The position numbers were made by a program, and so were the translations under genes. Shown one piece after another: positions 17,186 through 26,238 of a DNA stretch of 64,000 nt. Positions within the stretch are counted from its first letter, which is position 1. Each line of letters begins with the position of its first letter. The notes below the pieces were generated by a model. That model worked only from the letters and a program-made list of their open reading frames with translations, did no database searches and was not told the DNA's origin. This stretch comes from Flavobacterium sp. IB48 (GTDB taxonomy: Bacteria; Bacteroidota; Bacteroidia; Flavobacteriales; Flavobacteriaceae): assembly GCF_016405855.1 (NCBI RefSeq), contig NZ_JAEFCA010000004.1, positions 344,075-408,074 of the forward strand, written 5' to 3'.

Positions 17186-18193
17186 CTATAATTTTAATTT
17201 CTTTACTAAATCTTCAAATTTATTAACTGTTTCTTCCATTGAAACTTCAGATCTTCCGCCAGCTGCATTGCTATGTCCGCCACCATTGAAATGATCTCGT
17301 GCAAATTGATTTACATCAAAGCCTCCTTGTGAACGGAATGAAATCTTGATAATGCCTTCGTCTTTATTTTCGATAAAAATAGCAGTAAAAACAATATCTT
17401 TTATACTTAAACCATAATTAACAATTCCTTCTGTATCACCTTTAACATAATTAAAAGAATCTAGCTCTTCTTGTGTTAACGTTGTATATGAAGTTTTATG
17501 ATCTTCAAGTATCTTCATATTTTGCAGAGCGCGTCCTAATAATTGCAATCTGCTGAAAGAGCTATTGTCGAAAAGCAATACCGGAATCTGAGTATTTTCA
17601 ACTCCCAAATCAATTAATTCGGCAATAATTCTGTGTGTGTTTCCTGTTGTTCCTGGAAAACGGAATGAACCAGAATCGGTTAAAATTCCGGTATAAATAC
17701 AAGTTGCAATGGTTTTATCGATATCTTCTTTTTTATTTAAGAAAGAGATAAAGTTATAAACCATTTCGCAAGTAGATCCGTATGAAGTATCTGAATAAGT
17801 ATAAGCAGCATAATCATCAGGTTTTTGATGATGATCGATCATAATGAAAGTTGCTTTCAATTTTTCTAAAGCTTGCCCCATCATTTCGCCAGTACGGTGA
17901 AAAGCATTAAAATCAAGCGTAAAAATAATTTCAGCTTCTTCTAAAAGCTGTGTGCAGATTTCAGTTTCTTTTTCGAATATTTTTACTGTTTCAGATCCTG
18001 GAAGCCAAGCTAAAAAATTAGGAAAATCGTTCGGAGCAATTACTGTTGCCTGATGATTGTTTTTTATTAAAAAATGGTACAAACCCAATGTTGATCCCAT
18101 TGCGTCGCCATCTGGTCCTCTGTGCGGAATTATGACGATTTTTTTTGGGGTGGCGAGTAATAATTGAATCGCTTGAATATCTTGTATTTTCAT
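17186..18193 (-). CDS. DHH/DHHA1 phosphoesterase, NrnA-like oligoribonuclease/pAp phosphatase
   Basis: NrnA-type enzymes degrade short RNA oligonucleotides and 3'-phosphoadenosine-5'-phosphate in the cytoplasm. The 335-residue protein has the metal-binding motifs HRGPDGDAMGS (24-34), LDFNAFHR near 93-100, the eponymous DHH (120-122), and the C-terminal DHHA1 motif FNGGGHSNAAGG, which binds substrate. The length fits. It is the first gene of the operon leading to gldI. A weak TAAATTCG element lies at 18200-18207, just upstream of the ATG. Confidence 0.9.
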   Translation of the reverse strand: MKIQDIQAIQLLLATPKKIVIIPHRGPDGDAMGSTLGLYHFLIKNNHQATVIAPNDFPNFLAWLPGSETVKIFEKETEICTQLLEEAEIIFTLDFNAFHRTGEMMGQALEKLKATFIMIDHHQKPDDYAAYTYSDTSYGSTCEMVYNFISFLNKKEDIDKTIATCIYTGILTDSGSFRFPGTTGNTHRIIAELIDLGVENTQIPVLLFDNSSFSRLQLLGRALQNMKILEDHKTSYTTLTQEELDSFNYVKGDTEGIVNYGLSIKDIVFTAIFIENKDEGIIKISFRSQGGFDVNQFARDHFNGGGHSNAAGGRSEVSMEETVNKFEDLVKKLKL

Positions 18194-18447
18194 AGTGTGC
18201 GAATTTACATTTTTTAATGTAATGCTGAAAATAATTTAGTGTTCAGTCTTGGTTGAAAATATTCGGTCTTAATTTAATTCTCATTTTTAAGATTCTTTCA
18301 AGTTTCCTATATCAAAAGGTAATAAATCTTTATAGTTTATCTTCTTGAAAAAGTGTCTTATTTTGATACTAAAATGACTTTTTTATCCCTTCAATAAAAT
18401 AATCAAAGGTTAATTTAACAAAATATTGACCAGAAAATTATTTTATT

Positions 18448-19692
18448 ATGAAAAGAATGAAAAAGATGCTAATTGTTTTTTTAGTTTTAGGCACTTCTAT
18501 GTTAACGACTAATTGTGCTAATGAAGAAATTGGCAATGGGCAATTAGTAAGGGAAGACCCTAAAATAACTCAGGCTAAAGAATGGTTTGAAAGCTATAAA
18601 TCAGATTCAGCAACTGGCAAATCTGAGGAAGGAGAATTTAGTAAAGCTTTTGGAAATCTTGATTATTATTGGGAAAATGCAAAAGTGACTAAATTGGAAG
18701 ATAGCTCTACGGGAATTGCTGTGCCAGTTAAAGACAATCCAGAAGCCTCTGACTACAAAGGGCAGAAAATGTTATATTTGCGCGAATCTGATTCAAAGTA
18801 TCAAGCGATATTACAGGAGATTTTTCCGGAGTCAAAAGAGAAAATTACTGATGAACAGAAAAAACTAGGGTTTGGTGATTTATCTTTGTTTAGCGGTTAT
18901 ATCATTAATTGGGATCTAAAAGATGGCTTTCTAAAAGGAGCTAGATTAAAAGATGGTCTTGTTATTGCAGATGTAACAGCTGTTATGACGTTTCTTGATG
19001 AAAATGTCGCAACAGCTAAGATGATAGAAATGTTTGACGACAGTTCTAATTATGGTTCAGAGCGTGACGACACACTGCAGAAAGGCGGAACCGCCGCAAT
19101 TCCATTAAATAATGTCATTGTTACACAAAAATCTCCCGCCCCTGCTCCGAGAGATTTTACCATTGCGGGGGCATTTGGTGATGGAGGCTCAAATGGCAAT
19201 CCGAATACTCCTACAGGCGGTGGTTCTAATGGAAATAGTGATACAGCCAGTGTGGAAATTGCACCACCTAGTTGTCAAAGTTTTAATTTTAAAAAAACAA
19301 CATCACTTTGGCAAGTAGCGTTGGTGAAAAATGTTAGTTTTAAGATAATATTGCTTAGTGATAAAGGTATCCATTTTATACATTCCGCTAAGTTTACTCA
19401 GGCAATATCTTTTGGAATGCCAACAAATCATTTGGTAGGAGGAGCAAATATCAGTCAAGGATTAGCTGCAGAATTATCAGCAAAAGCTCTTCAAATCACG
19501 ATAAGAGAAGTGGTTCAAATGTACGGTAGAGTAAAAGTGTCTCCAATGGTTGTTGAGCAATATTTTAAAGAAAGATTAATATATAATTATCCTTTGATTA
19601 CATCAGGAGGGAGGGTAAATTGGACTGCATCAGAAAAATTACCGATAACTGATTACGAGACAACTTTTATGTTGCCAGATAATTGTCAATAA
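18448..19692 (+). CDS. Lipoprotein of unknown function with two regions joined by a Gly/Asn/Ser linker
   Basis: A 414-residue protein. The signal peptide ends in LTTNC (Cys23). Residues about 30-240 form one region, which starts ITQAKEWFESYKS and recalls N-terminal parts of other Bacteroidota surface lipoproteins. A low-complexity linker follows (DGGSNGNPNTPTGGGSNGNS, about 248-268). The final 140 residues start with PPSCQSFNFKKT and end in Cys, giving a possible disulphide between Cys277 and the penultimate Cys. I do not recognise either domain. It heads a three-gene cluster with two small cytoplasmic or membrane genes, ending in a terminator. The layout is compatible with an exported effector plus protective partners, but this is speculation. 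Confidence 0.7.
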   Translation: MKRMKKMLIVFLVLGTSMLTTNCANEEIGNGQLVREDPKITQAKEWFESYKSDSATGKSEEGEFSKAFGNLDYYWENAKVTKLEDSSTGIAVPVKDNPEASDYKGQKMLYLRESDSKYQAILQEIFPESKEKITDEQKKLGFGDLSLFSGYIINWDLKDGFLKGARLKDGLVIADVTAVMTFLDENVATAKMIEMFDDSSNYGSERDDTLQKGGTAAIPLNNVIVTQKSPAPAPRDFTIAGAFGDGGSNGNPNTPTGGGSNGNSDTASVEIAPPSCQSFNFKKTTSLWQVALVKNVSFKIILLSDKGIHFIHSAKFTQAISFGMPTNHLVGGANISQGLAAELSAKALQITIREVVQMYGRVKVSPMVVEQYFKERLIYNYPLITSGGRVNWTASEKLPITDYETTFMLPDNCQ

Positions 19693-19702
19693 AAAATATA
19701 TT

Positions 19703-20296
19703 ATGATTGAAAAAGTTTTAAAAAATTTAATTTACATTTTTTATCCTAGAAATATCTCATTTGAAAGGGAACAAGAAAAGTATTTTGTAAGTGATCAGTA
19801 TCGTAGATTGAATCAGACTTTAAAAACTTTTGAGTCAGATTTCAAAGAAGTTTGTTCAAAAAATATCCTTGAACAATTTGAAGATGATTATACATTGAAA
19901 AATTTTCAAGACCATACATTATTCGAATTCGGCGATAAATGCCTGACTTTTAATTTTGGTATTATAGAAGATGGAGAGTTATATACAGTATCACTACTGA
20001 TTAGTGTCTTAGCTCCTTATTATATTATTAAATGTCAAAAGAATATTATTGAGCTGGTTTTTTCTAAAGATAGAATAGCTGAGTTAGAGGCAGCTAATTT
20101 TGAGCAAAGAAAGCTAAAAGAAATTATCTTAAAACTTGAAAACATTGTTGAAGAAAAATTATATTACAATAAATTTCCTGATAAAATGCTTAACTATGTT
20201 ATGGAAGATATAAGTTTTCAAGAAGCAGACTTTGGCTATTTCAATATGTTTAACGCTTTTTTTAATAATTTAATAATGCGAGAAAATGAAAAATAA
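19703..20296 (+). CDS. Hypothetical protein, 197 aa, next to the linker lipoprotein
   Basis: No signal peptide. It is highly charged and rich in Glu/Lys/Phe, with a hydrophobic stretch at about 98-112 (YTVSLLISVLAPYYIIK) that could be a buried strand or a membrane-contacting segment. No known domain is recognised. It starts 10 bp after the lipoprotein gene, and its end overlaps the next gene by 11 bp, so the three are surely cotranscribed. Size, acidity and placement resemble immunity-type partners of exported proteins, an inference only. Confidence 0.65.
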   Translation: MIEKVLKNLIYIFYPRNISFEREQEKYFVSDQYRRLNQTLKTFESDFKEVCSKNILEQFEDDYTLKNFQDHTLFEFGDKCLTFNFGIIEDGELYTVSLLISVLAPYYIIKCQKNIIELVFSKDRIAELEAANFEQRKLKEIILKLENIVEEKLYYNKFPDKMLNYVMEDISFQEADFGYFNMFNAFFNNLIMRENEK

Positions 20297-20480
20297 AATT
20301 TTAATGTTTTTTGCGGTTTGTGTCTTGTTGTTGATCTTCTTCTACTTCGTAGAATATAGTTTCATTTTTTGCATTTCAGATACATATTTCATTGTGAGTT
20401 ATTTTTATATTCCATTACTTGTATTGCTAATAGGCAGTTTAGTTTTTTTAATCTTGAATTTCTTAAAACGAAGAAATTGA
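20286..20480 (+). CDS. Small membrane protein (64 aa, two membrane helices), possibly interrupted
   Basis: Two hydrophobic helices (about 5-27 and 38-59) are followed by a basic end LKRRN. It overlaps the preceding gene by 11 bp. After its TGA stop (20478-20480) the same frame stays open for another 35 codons to TAA at 20586-20588 and encodes a third hydrophobic helix (LAIFFVLVFDSIILFII). The current protein may therefore be a truncated form of a protein of about 100 residues. No family recognised. Confidence 0.55.
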   Translation: MKNKILMFFAVCVLLLIFFYFVEYSFIFCISDTYFIVSYFYIPLLVLLIGSLVFLILNFLKRRN

Positions 20481-20588
20481 AAATTTCCATCTATAAATTT
20501 ACTTATCGAAGATTATGATTACTTGGTTAATGGATTAGCAATTTTTTTTGTATTGGTTTTTGATAGTATTATCTTATTTATTATATAA
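20481..20588 (+). other. In-frame continuation of the small membrane gene after a TGA stop
   Basis: The frame of the 64-aa gene continues for 35 sense codons (KFPSINLLIEDYDYLVNG, then a hydrophobic helix) before TAA. There is no ATG in it. This may be the remnant of a longer gene cut by a stop mutation, or chance in AT-rich DNA. Confidence 0.35.
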
Positions 20589-20628
20589 AATTTATAAAAA
20601 AGTCAAATAAATAATTAATAACAGATAG

Positions 20629-20660
20629 AAATCCCTAGAAATAATCTAGGGATTTTTGTT
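20629..20660 (+). terminator. Terminator of the lipoprotein three-gene cluster
   Basis: aaatccctaga (20629-20639) pairs perfectly with tctagggattt (20645-20655) around a 5-nt loop, with further T residues. It could also serve the convergent ClC gene (stop at 20707). Confidence 0.85.
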
Positions 20661-20706
20661 TCTCTTGAGAATGTTTGGTACTTCGTCTCTTTTTTTATTT
20701 TATTAT

Positions 20707-21963
20707 TCAAAGATTCTCAAGTTCTTTTTTCTGAAACTTTTGATACAGTTTATATTTCGCGCCTTTTACAATTTGCGATTTGTAGATTCCGACAGAACCA
20801 GAAGAAAAATACGCAATTGTACAGGCAATTGCAATGAAAATTCCAGGAGCAATTCCGAATAATTCCATTCCCATAATTGTGCAGGCGATAGGAGTGTGGG
20901 TTGCGCCAGAGAAAACAGCAACAAATCCTAGTCCTGCTAAAAGAGCAATTGGCATCGGAATTACAGTTGATAAAGCACTTCCTAAAGTAGCTCCAACAAA
21001 GAATAATGGCGTTACTTCGCCACCTTTAAATCCTGCTCCTAAAGTAAATCCAGTAAATAAAATTTTAAGCAGAAAATCATACCATTGATTTGGATTTGAA
21101 AATGAATCGACAATTACAGGAACTCCCAATCCAGAGAATTTGGTAAATCCTAAGCCTGCAATTGCAATAGCCAAAACAACTCCGCCAATTACGGGACGAA
21201 GCGGTGGATATTTTATGTTTTTTGAAAAAAGCGAACCCCAAAAATGGGTGCTTCTCGAAAATAATAAAGCAGCAAATCCAGATAAAACTCCAACGATTAT
21301 TGTATATAAAACGTTATTTAAACTAAGTTCTGGAATTGTTGGAATGCTATAATGAGTATGTTTTATTTCCCAAAATTCTACTGTGAAATAAGCTGCGTAT
21401 GCAACAAGGAAAGAGAGTAGAATACTTTTGAAATTGATTTTACTGAAATATAAAACCTCTAAAGCGAAAATTGCACCAGCCAAAGGAGTTCCGAAAACAG
21501 AAGCAAAACCCGCGCTGATTCCTAGAATGATTAAAATTTTACGTTCTGAATTGTCTAGTTTAAAAAATTTTGTAAACTGATCTGCAATTGCGCCTCCCAT
21601 TTGCACTGCGGTTCCTTCTCGTCCTGCAGATCCTCCAAATAAATGAGTGAGCAAGGTTCCTAAAAGTACTAGAGGAGCCATTTTAAACGGAATGACTTTT
21701 TTAGGATTTTCGTATTCTTCCAATAAAAGATTATTTCCTTTTGCAACAGATTCTCCCCAATAATAGTAACTCAATCCAACCAGAAATCCGCCGAAAGGCA
21801 AAAGCCATACAATCCAGTCATGCTGAATTCGAAACTGCGTAACCCATTCTAAAGAAACTAAGAAAAATGCTGAAGCCGATCCGGAAAGTATTCCGATTAA
21901 AGCACAGATAAGAATCCATTTTGGAAGAGAAAGCAGGAATTGTTTTAGATTTAAGGAAGTCAT
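20707..21963 (-). CDS. ClC-family anion transporter, probably fluoride/proton-antiporter type
   Basis: A 418-residue membrane protein of the ClC family. The gating-glutamate motif GSAGREGT (Glu116) is intact. The chloride-selective GSGIP motif expected near residue 75 is replaced by AKGNNLLLEE, and the second motif ends in Thr (GREGT) rather than Pro. Both are traits of the CLC-F subgroup, which expels fluoride. The C-terminal AVFSGATHTPIACTIMGMELFG segment is also conserved. No regulatory C-terminal CBS domains are present. The family is certain; fluoride specificity is inferred from these two motifs. It is a single gene; no fluoride riboswitch was recognised upstream, only repeat-like sequence. 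Confidence 0.85.
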   Translation of the reverse strand: MTSLNLKQFLLSLPKWILICALIGILSGSASAFFLVSLEWVTQFRIQHDWIVWLLPFGGFLVGLSYYYWGESVAKGNNLLLEEYENPKKVIPFKMAPLVLLGTLLTHLFGGSAGREGTAVQMGGAIADQFTKFFKLDNSERKILIILGISAGFASVFGTPLAGAIFALEVLYFSKINFKSILLSFLVAYAAYFTVEFWEIKHTHYSIPTIPELSLNNVLYTIIVGVLSGFAALLFSRSTHFWGSLFSKNIKYPPLRPVIGGVVLAIAIAGLGFTKFSGLGVPVIVDSFSNPNQWYDFLLKILFTGFTLGAGFKGGEVTPLFFVGATLGSALSTVIPMPIALLAGLGFVAVFSGATHTPIACTIMGMELFGIAPGIFIAIACTIAYFSSGSVGIYKSQIVKGAKYKLYQKFQKKELENL

Positions 21964-21975
21964 TAATGAATTCTA

Positions 21976-22092
21976 AAAGTTTGCCACGAATTTCGCCAAT
22001 TTTCACGAATTAAAAGGAAAAAAATCATTTTAATCCATTTAATCTGCGGCATAAGAAAAATAACAAATGCAATTGGTGTAATTCGTGGCAGA
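21976..22092. repeat. Interspersed repeat of the gccacgaatt...aattcgtggc type
   Basis: gccacgaatt at about 21976 and aattcgtggc at about 22080 are inverted ends enclosing AT-rich DNA with partial repeats (aatttcgcc, attttcacgaatt, taatccatttaatctg). A related fragment (gcaattcgtggcg) occurs at about 7780. It fills the gap between the ClC and Rid genes. Confidence 0.65.
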
Positions 22093-22097
22093 AAAAA

Positions 22098-22481
22098 TTA
22101 CTGAACAACAGCAGTAAATTCTATTTCAACCAAATATTCTGGAGCAACCAGTTTACTGATTTCATAAAATCCTGTTGTTGGTTTTATATCTTTAAAGAAA
22201 GAAGCATGTGCTCTCGCCACTTCTTCGAAAGTAGAAACATTAGTAGTGAAAATTCTAGTTCTAATAACATCTTTCATTCCTACATTTAAATCTTCTAAAA
22301 CTTTTTCAACTCGCTCTAAAATATTATAGGTTTGAGCATAAGCGTCATCAGCTTTTACTTTTTCGCCGTCAACAATGGCTACAGTTCCAGAAACTTCAAC
22401 GATGTTGCCAATTCTTACTGCTCGGCAATATCCCATTTTGTCTTCCCACGGAGATCCAGTTAAGATGTTTTCTCTTTTCAT
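22098..22481 (-). CDS. Rid-family (YjgF/YER057c/UK114) protein
   Basis: A 127-residue protein that fits a Rid trimer subunit. Recognisable are GNIVEVSGTVAIVDG, the KVLEDLNVGMKDVIRTRIFTTNV stretch and the C-terminal PEYLVEIEFTAVV. The catalytic Arg of true RidA (in the AR-x-x-V-E-V segment) is not visible at the expected place; this region reads ISKLVAPEYLVEIEF. It is therefore better called a Rid subfamily protein than an imine deaminase. Cytoplasmic; it stands alone between repeats and a terminator. Confidence 0.88.
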   Translation of the reverse strand: MKRENILTGSPWEDKMGYCRAVRIGNIVEVSGTVAIVDGEKVKADDAYAQTYNILERVEKVLEDLNVGMKDVIRTRIFTTNVSTFEEVARAHASFFKDIKPTTGFYEISKLVAPEYLVEIEFTAVVQ

Positions 22482-22580
22482 TTTTTATAATTTTTGCGAA
22501 TTTGTCTGTATGGTTTTAAAAGCAAATTCAGGTTAATTAAAGTTGCTGCAATTTAGGAATTATGCTTTTTACAGCTATTA

Positions 22581-22618
22581 AAAAAAGCTTGAAATCAATT
22601 CAGAAATCAAGCTTTTTT
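22581..22618 (-). terminator. Terminator after cbpA-cbpM
   Basis: aaaaaagcttga (22581-22592) pairs perfectly with tcaagctttttt (22607-22618). On the minus strand it follows the CbpM stop at 22633 and ends in a T-run. Confidence 0.85.
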
Positions 22619-22632
22619 GTGATATTTAATCG

Positions 22633-22938
22633 TTATTCGGTTTGCTTTTCTTCGTAAAGGCGAAGCTTATTTTGGACCGTTTTTAAATTTTGCTGTAAGG
22701 TTTCAATTTTATTCAGAAGGTTGGCAATGGCATCAATTCCTTCTAGATTAATTTTGAGATCATAATGCATTCGAATCATTTTTTCTACTGTTGGAAGTTG
22801 CTCAGGTTCCAAAAATTCATCGTTTTCTTGGGTAATAATATGAATCAGTCCGTAATTATGAAGTTCGGTTATAAACGTATTTTCAATTTCGTGATAAATA
22901 CAAAACTGTTTGATCTGGATTAAGTTTTTATTTTTCAT
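22633..22938 (-). CDS. cbpM: CbpM-like chaperone modulator
   Basis: A 101-residue protein with the MerR-like fold of Cbp[25 protein letters not shown], then [34 protein letters not shown] and a coiled-coil tail. CbpM binds the J domain of CbpA and restrains its activity. Its start overlaps the end of the CbpA-like gene by 4 bp (ATGA), the same gene order as in E. coli, implying translational coupling. Confidence 0.85.
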   Translation of the reverse strand: MKNKNLIQIKQFCIYHEIENTFITELHNYGLIHIITQENDEFLEPEQLPTVEKMIRMHYDLKINLEGIDAIANLLNKIETLQQNLKTVQNKLRLYEEKQTE

Positions 22939-23858
22939 GACTTTCTTAGTTTTGCTAATTCTTCAAATAATTCTTTTTCTTTATCCGACAGTTTTGTTGG
23001 AATTTTTATGGTGTATGTGATGTATAAATCACCAAATTGATTCTCTTTTTTATAAACGGGAAAACCTTTTCCTTTCAGTTTTACTTTTGTTCCTGGTTGT
23101 GTTTCTGCGGGAACTTTAATTTTTACCTTTCCATCAAAAGTATTAATGTATGTTTCTCCTCCTAAAACTGCTGTATACAAATCAATCGGCGCTTCAGCAT
23201 ACAGATTATTTCCTTCACGTTTAAAATCTGAATTGTTAGAAATTACAAAAGTGATATACAAATCGCCATTTGGACCGCCATTTACACCAGGTCCGCCATG
23301 GTTTGGAATTTTTATTATTTGCCCGTTTTCAACACCGGCAGGAATTGTAATTCGAATGTTTTTTCCGTTTACAGACAAGTTTCGTTTATGCGTTGTGTAA
23401 GCTTCTGCAAGATCTAATTCTAGTTCTGCATTAAAATCTTGGCCTCTGTATTTAGATTGCGATCTGCTTCTTCCGCCACTGCCGTACATAGAATTGAAGA
23501 ATTCCGAAAAATCACTTCCAGAAAAGTCTCCACCTCCAAAACCAGAGAAATCGCCCTCAGAATATTGATAACCACCTTGTTGTCTGCTTTGCTGTTGATT
23601 AGGATCGTAACCTGCTTTTTCAAATTCGTCGGCATGTTTCCAGTCTTTTCCGTACTTATCGTATTTTTTTCTGTTTTCTGGATTGCTTAAAACTTCGTTG
23701 GCTTCATTAATTTCTTTGAATTTTTTTTCGGCTTCTTTATCATTCGGATTCAAATCTGGATGATATTTTCGTGCCAGTTTTCTATATGCTTTTTTGATGT
23801 CTGCCTCTGTAGCCGATTTGGTAACATCTAGTACTTTGTAATAATCTATATAATCCAT
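22935..23858 (-). CDS. cbpA: CbpA-like DnaJ co-chaperone
   Basis: A J-domain co-chaperone of 307 residues that stimulates DnaK. The J domain (1-70) has the HPD motif at 33-35 ([10 protein letters not shown]). A Gly/Phe/Ser-rich linker follows (about 85-135). Two C-terminal DnaJ substrate-binding domains (about 135-300) follow, with [21 protein letters not shown] and [19 protein letters not shown]. The zinc-finger domain of true DnaJ is absent, which marks the CbpA type; the neighbouring CbpM supports this. Confidence 0.9.
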   Translation of the reverse strand: MDYIDYYKVLDVTKSATEADIKKAYRKLARKYHPDLNPNDKEAEKKFKEINEANEVLSNPENRKKYDKYGKDWKHADEFEKAGYDPNQQQSRQQGGYQYSEGDFSGFGGGDFSGSDFSEFFNSMYGSGGRSRSQSKYRGQDFNAELELDLAEAYTTHKRNLSVNGKNIRITIPAGVENGQIIKIPNHGGPGVNGGPNGDLYITFVISNNSDFKREGNNLYAEAPIDLYTAVLGGETYINTFDGKVKIKVPAETQPGTKVKLKGKGFPVYKKENQFGDLYITYTIKIPTKLSDKEKELFEELAKLRKS

Positions 23859-24176
23859 TTTGTTATGATTTTATAAATGGTAAATAAAGACTTGAAGGTA
23901 AGAATAAGTTGTTAATAATCAAAATGCTGAGTTTGGTTTGAGAGAAAAAAGAAGTGTTCTTAAAAAGGGTTTTTGAGAATTTGGAATTTGAGAGGTGGAA
24001 TTTATTTTTACAAATTAAAAAATCAGTTTGGCAGGTTTTTTGATTCCAAAAATTAGCTTAATTTAATGTTATAAAACTCCTAAAGTTGTAGCAACTAACG
24101 AAATTATACTATTTTTGTGATGCTAGACTTTTGGTTTATATTAATTATAAAAGCCGATTCGATAATACTTTTTTCA
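23859..24176 (+). promoter_or_regulatory. 318-bp intergenic region with one promoter candidate (TTG 24086-24088, TATTTTTG 24110-24117)
   Basis: TATTTTTG at 24110-24117 is an exact TAnnTTTG match, with TTG at 24086-24088 (21-bp spacing), matching the Bacteroidota consensus. The predicted start of transcription is about 24123, upstream of the ATG at 24177. The rest of the gap holds nothing I can recognise. Confidence 0.55.
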
Positions 24177-24893
24177 ATGAAGCACATTTTATTTTTCATA
24201 TTATTTTTTACTGCAATGTCAGTATCTGCCCAAGTCGAATTTAATACTAAATTCAAAGCAATTCCTGGGGGAAAGTTTACGGCAAAGCCTAAAAAGACTC
24301 CGATTCCTGATGTGAAAGATCCGCAGGCAAATGAACTTGATATACCAAGTATTAAAACGCCAAATGTTTTTGAAAATACAACTATAACTCCAAAATCAAA
24401 ATTTCAGATTGGAGAAGAAAAAAGCAAATTTACCATGTCTACAGAAACCGATTTTGCTAATCCTGGCGATCGTTATGTAGCAAAAATGGAAAAGGATTTG
24501 GATAAAAGTCTAAAAGATGCTGGTTTAAGAGAAGGAAGAGGCGTCTTAGTAAAGAAAAACATTTCGTTGGGAGACTTTAAAACGAAATCAGAATATTTTA
24601 TAGTGAAGTTTCGAGATTTTGGAGCAATTGATGGCGATTTAGTGAAGGTATCTTGCAATGGAGCAGTTATAAGAGACCGAATTTTATTAGATGCTAGTTT
24701 CCAACAAGTAAAAATTAATCTTGGGCAAGGTTTTAACAAATTAGATTTTGAAGCTCTAAATATTGGTACGCTAGGAGGTAATACTGCAGAAATACAAGTA
24801 TACGACGATAAGGGTAATTTGGTAACAAATGATTATTGGGATAATCTCGCCGCAGGTTTTAAAGCGTCGATTGTTGTTACAAAAGAGGAATAA
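24177..24893 (+). CDS. Secreted hypothetical protein, 238 aa
   Basis: I choose the ATG at 24177, since it begins a clean signal peptide (MKHILFFILFFTAMSVSAQ) and lies after the predicted transcription start; an upstream in-frame start at 24117 overlaps the -7 element. The mature protein begins with a Lys/Pro-rich, probably unfolded region (to about residue 110). A beta-rich domain follows (FIVKFRDFGAIDGDLVKVSCNGAVIRD...KLDFEALNIGTLGGNTAEIQVYDDKG), which looks like a small secreted beta-sandwich. No named family recognised with confidence. It is monocistronic with a strong terminator. Confidence 0.7.
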   Translation: MKHILFFILFFTAMSVSAQVEFNTKFKAIPGGKFTAKPKKTPIPDVKDPQANELDIPSIKTPNVFENTTITPKSKFQIGEEKSKFTMSTETDFANPGDRYVAKMEKDLDKSLKDAGLREGRGVLVKKNISLGDFKTKSEYFIVKFRDFGAIDGDLVKVSCNGAVIRDRILLDASFQQVKINLGQGFNKLDFEALNIGTLGGNTAEIQVYDDKGNLVTNDYWDNLAAGFKASIVVTKEE

Positions 24894-24903
24894 AAAAGAA
24901 TAT

Positions 24904-24947
24904 AAAAAAATAAGATAAGACCATTTTTGATCTTATCTTATTTTTTT
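24904..24947. terminator. Bidirectional terminator
   Basis: aaaaaaataagataaga (24904-24920) pairs perfectly with tcttatcttattttttt (24931-24947). It serves the convergent secreted-protein and MFS genes and touches the stop codon of the latter. Confidence 0.88.
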
Positions 24948-26209
24948 TAGATAACTACCTTAGTAGAATTTGCGTGTTTTCCTTCACCTGTTTCTTTCAA
25001 AAGAAAACTTATCAAAATAGCTATCGTAATGCCAATAATCCAAAACAAACCAGCTTGCTGAAAATGTAGCGCTTTATTGAGAGTATTATTTAAAGTTTGA
25101 CCAAATAGGCGACTAAATAATGGGCTTAAAAGTGTTGTTACGCCAAAAGTTATAAAATTAATGGCTCCTGTGGCACTTCCTTTTACATTATCTGGATTTG
25201 CTTCTTTTATTATTGAATAAGGAATCATGGCTGCTCCAGAAGCTACACCCAATAAGAACATACTGTATTTAGTGGTCAGAATATCTGGAAAATACAGTAA
25301 CTGGATTAAGGTTATAATCATCAATAAGGCGCCAGCTACTAAAACTGGTTTTCGCCTTTTTAGCTTGTCTGTAATATATCCTAAGAGCGGACATCCAAAT
25401 ACCCAGCCAAAAGCTACCATTGCACTTGATATGGTTGCGGTATGAAAATCTAAAGCACGATCTTTCTGAAAAAAATCTACAGCCCAAGTCATTGCAAATA
25501 TTGTAGTTGGAGCAAATAATAATCCCGATATTATGCCGCAGAACCAAGATTGCGGATTGCTAAAAACGATTTTGTATGGTTCTAAAATGCCTTGTTTTTT
25601 TACTACACTTTCTGTTTTTTTCTCTGTTATATCGGCTGGAGTTATAAACCAAAGGCCGAAAGCAACAATTATGGTAAAAATTCCGATTGAAAGCCAGAAA
25701 ATGTCTATGTGCATTCCTTCTTCTATCCAAGGCCCAACCACAAATTGCCCAGCAGAACCTCCGAGCATTCCGAGACATTGTGTAAATCCAATTGCTGTTG
25801 CCAACGATTTTGCCGAAAATCCTTTACTGGCAAGATATACACAGCCCGGAAAAGCAAAAGCACATCCGGCACCTTGAAGCAATCGGCCAGCAACACCCGA
25901 AAACTGACTCGAAATCATAAATAATAAACAGCCAATTCCCAAAATGAAAGCTCCTGCAAAGAGAGAATATTTGGCTCCAAATCTATCGAGTGCGATTCCG
26001 GCAATTAAACTGCAGGTAGAATACGTGTAATAATAAGTGCCAATTATGGTAACTAATCTAATTTCATTTACCGAGAAAGTCTGCGAAAGTTCTGGAAGCA
26101 TTACCGCTGGAGCAGAACGTATTACATAATCTAAAAAATAAAAAATAAGACCAAATACCCAAGCAATGACATAATATTTGGTGTACGATTTTGTACTGTT
26201 TGTATCCAT
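24947..26209 (-). CDS. MFS transporter
   Basis: A 12-helix major facilitator of about 420 residues from the ATG at 26209 (MDTNSTKSYTKYY); a TTG nine codons earlier is less likely. The segment FGLIFYFLDYVIRSAPAVMLPELSQTFSV and the loop IAGIALDRFGAKYSLFAGAF (motif A-like Gly-x-x-x-D-R-x-G) place it among organic-anion or sialic-acid/hexuronate-like MFS carriers. Its gene begins 29 bp after the PoxB-like gene ends, so the two are probably cotranscribed; a carboxylate substrate such as pyruvate or lactate is possible but unproven. Confidence 0.85.
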   Translation of the reverse strand: MDTNSTKSYTKYYVIAWVFGLIFYFLDYVIRSAPAVMLPELSQTFSVNEIRLVTIIGTYYYTYSTCSLIAGIALDRFGAKYSLFAGAFILGIGCLLFMISSQFSGVAGRLLQGAGCAFAFPGCVYLASKGFSAKSLATAIGFTQCLGMLGGSAGQFVVGPWIEEGMHIDIFWLSIGIFTIIVAFGLWFITPADITEKKTESVVKKQGILEPYKIVFSNPQSWFCGIISGLLFAPTTIFAMTWAVDFFQKDRALDFHTATISSAMVAFGWVFGCPLLGYITDKLKRRKPVLVAGALLMIITLIQLLYFPDILTTKYSMFLLGVASGAAMIPYSIIKEANPDNVKGSATGAINFITFGVTTLLSPLFSRLFGQTLNNTLNKALHFQQAGLFWIIGITIAILISFLLKETGEGKHANSTKVVI

Positions 26210-26238
26210 AAGAGGGCTCTTTTTAAATTGGTACAATT

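Noticed and set aside
21964-22097. Fluoride riboswitch before the ClC gene
   Set aside because: The gap contains gccacgaatt-type repeat sequence and no recognisable conserved riboswitch core.
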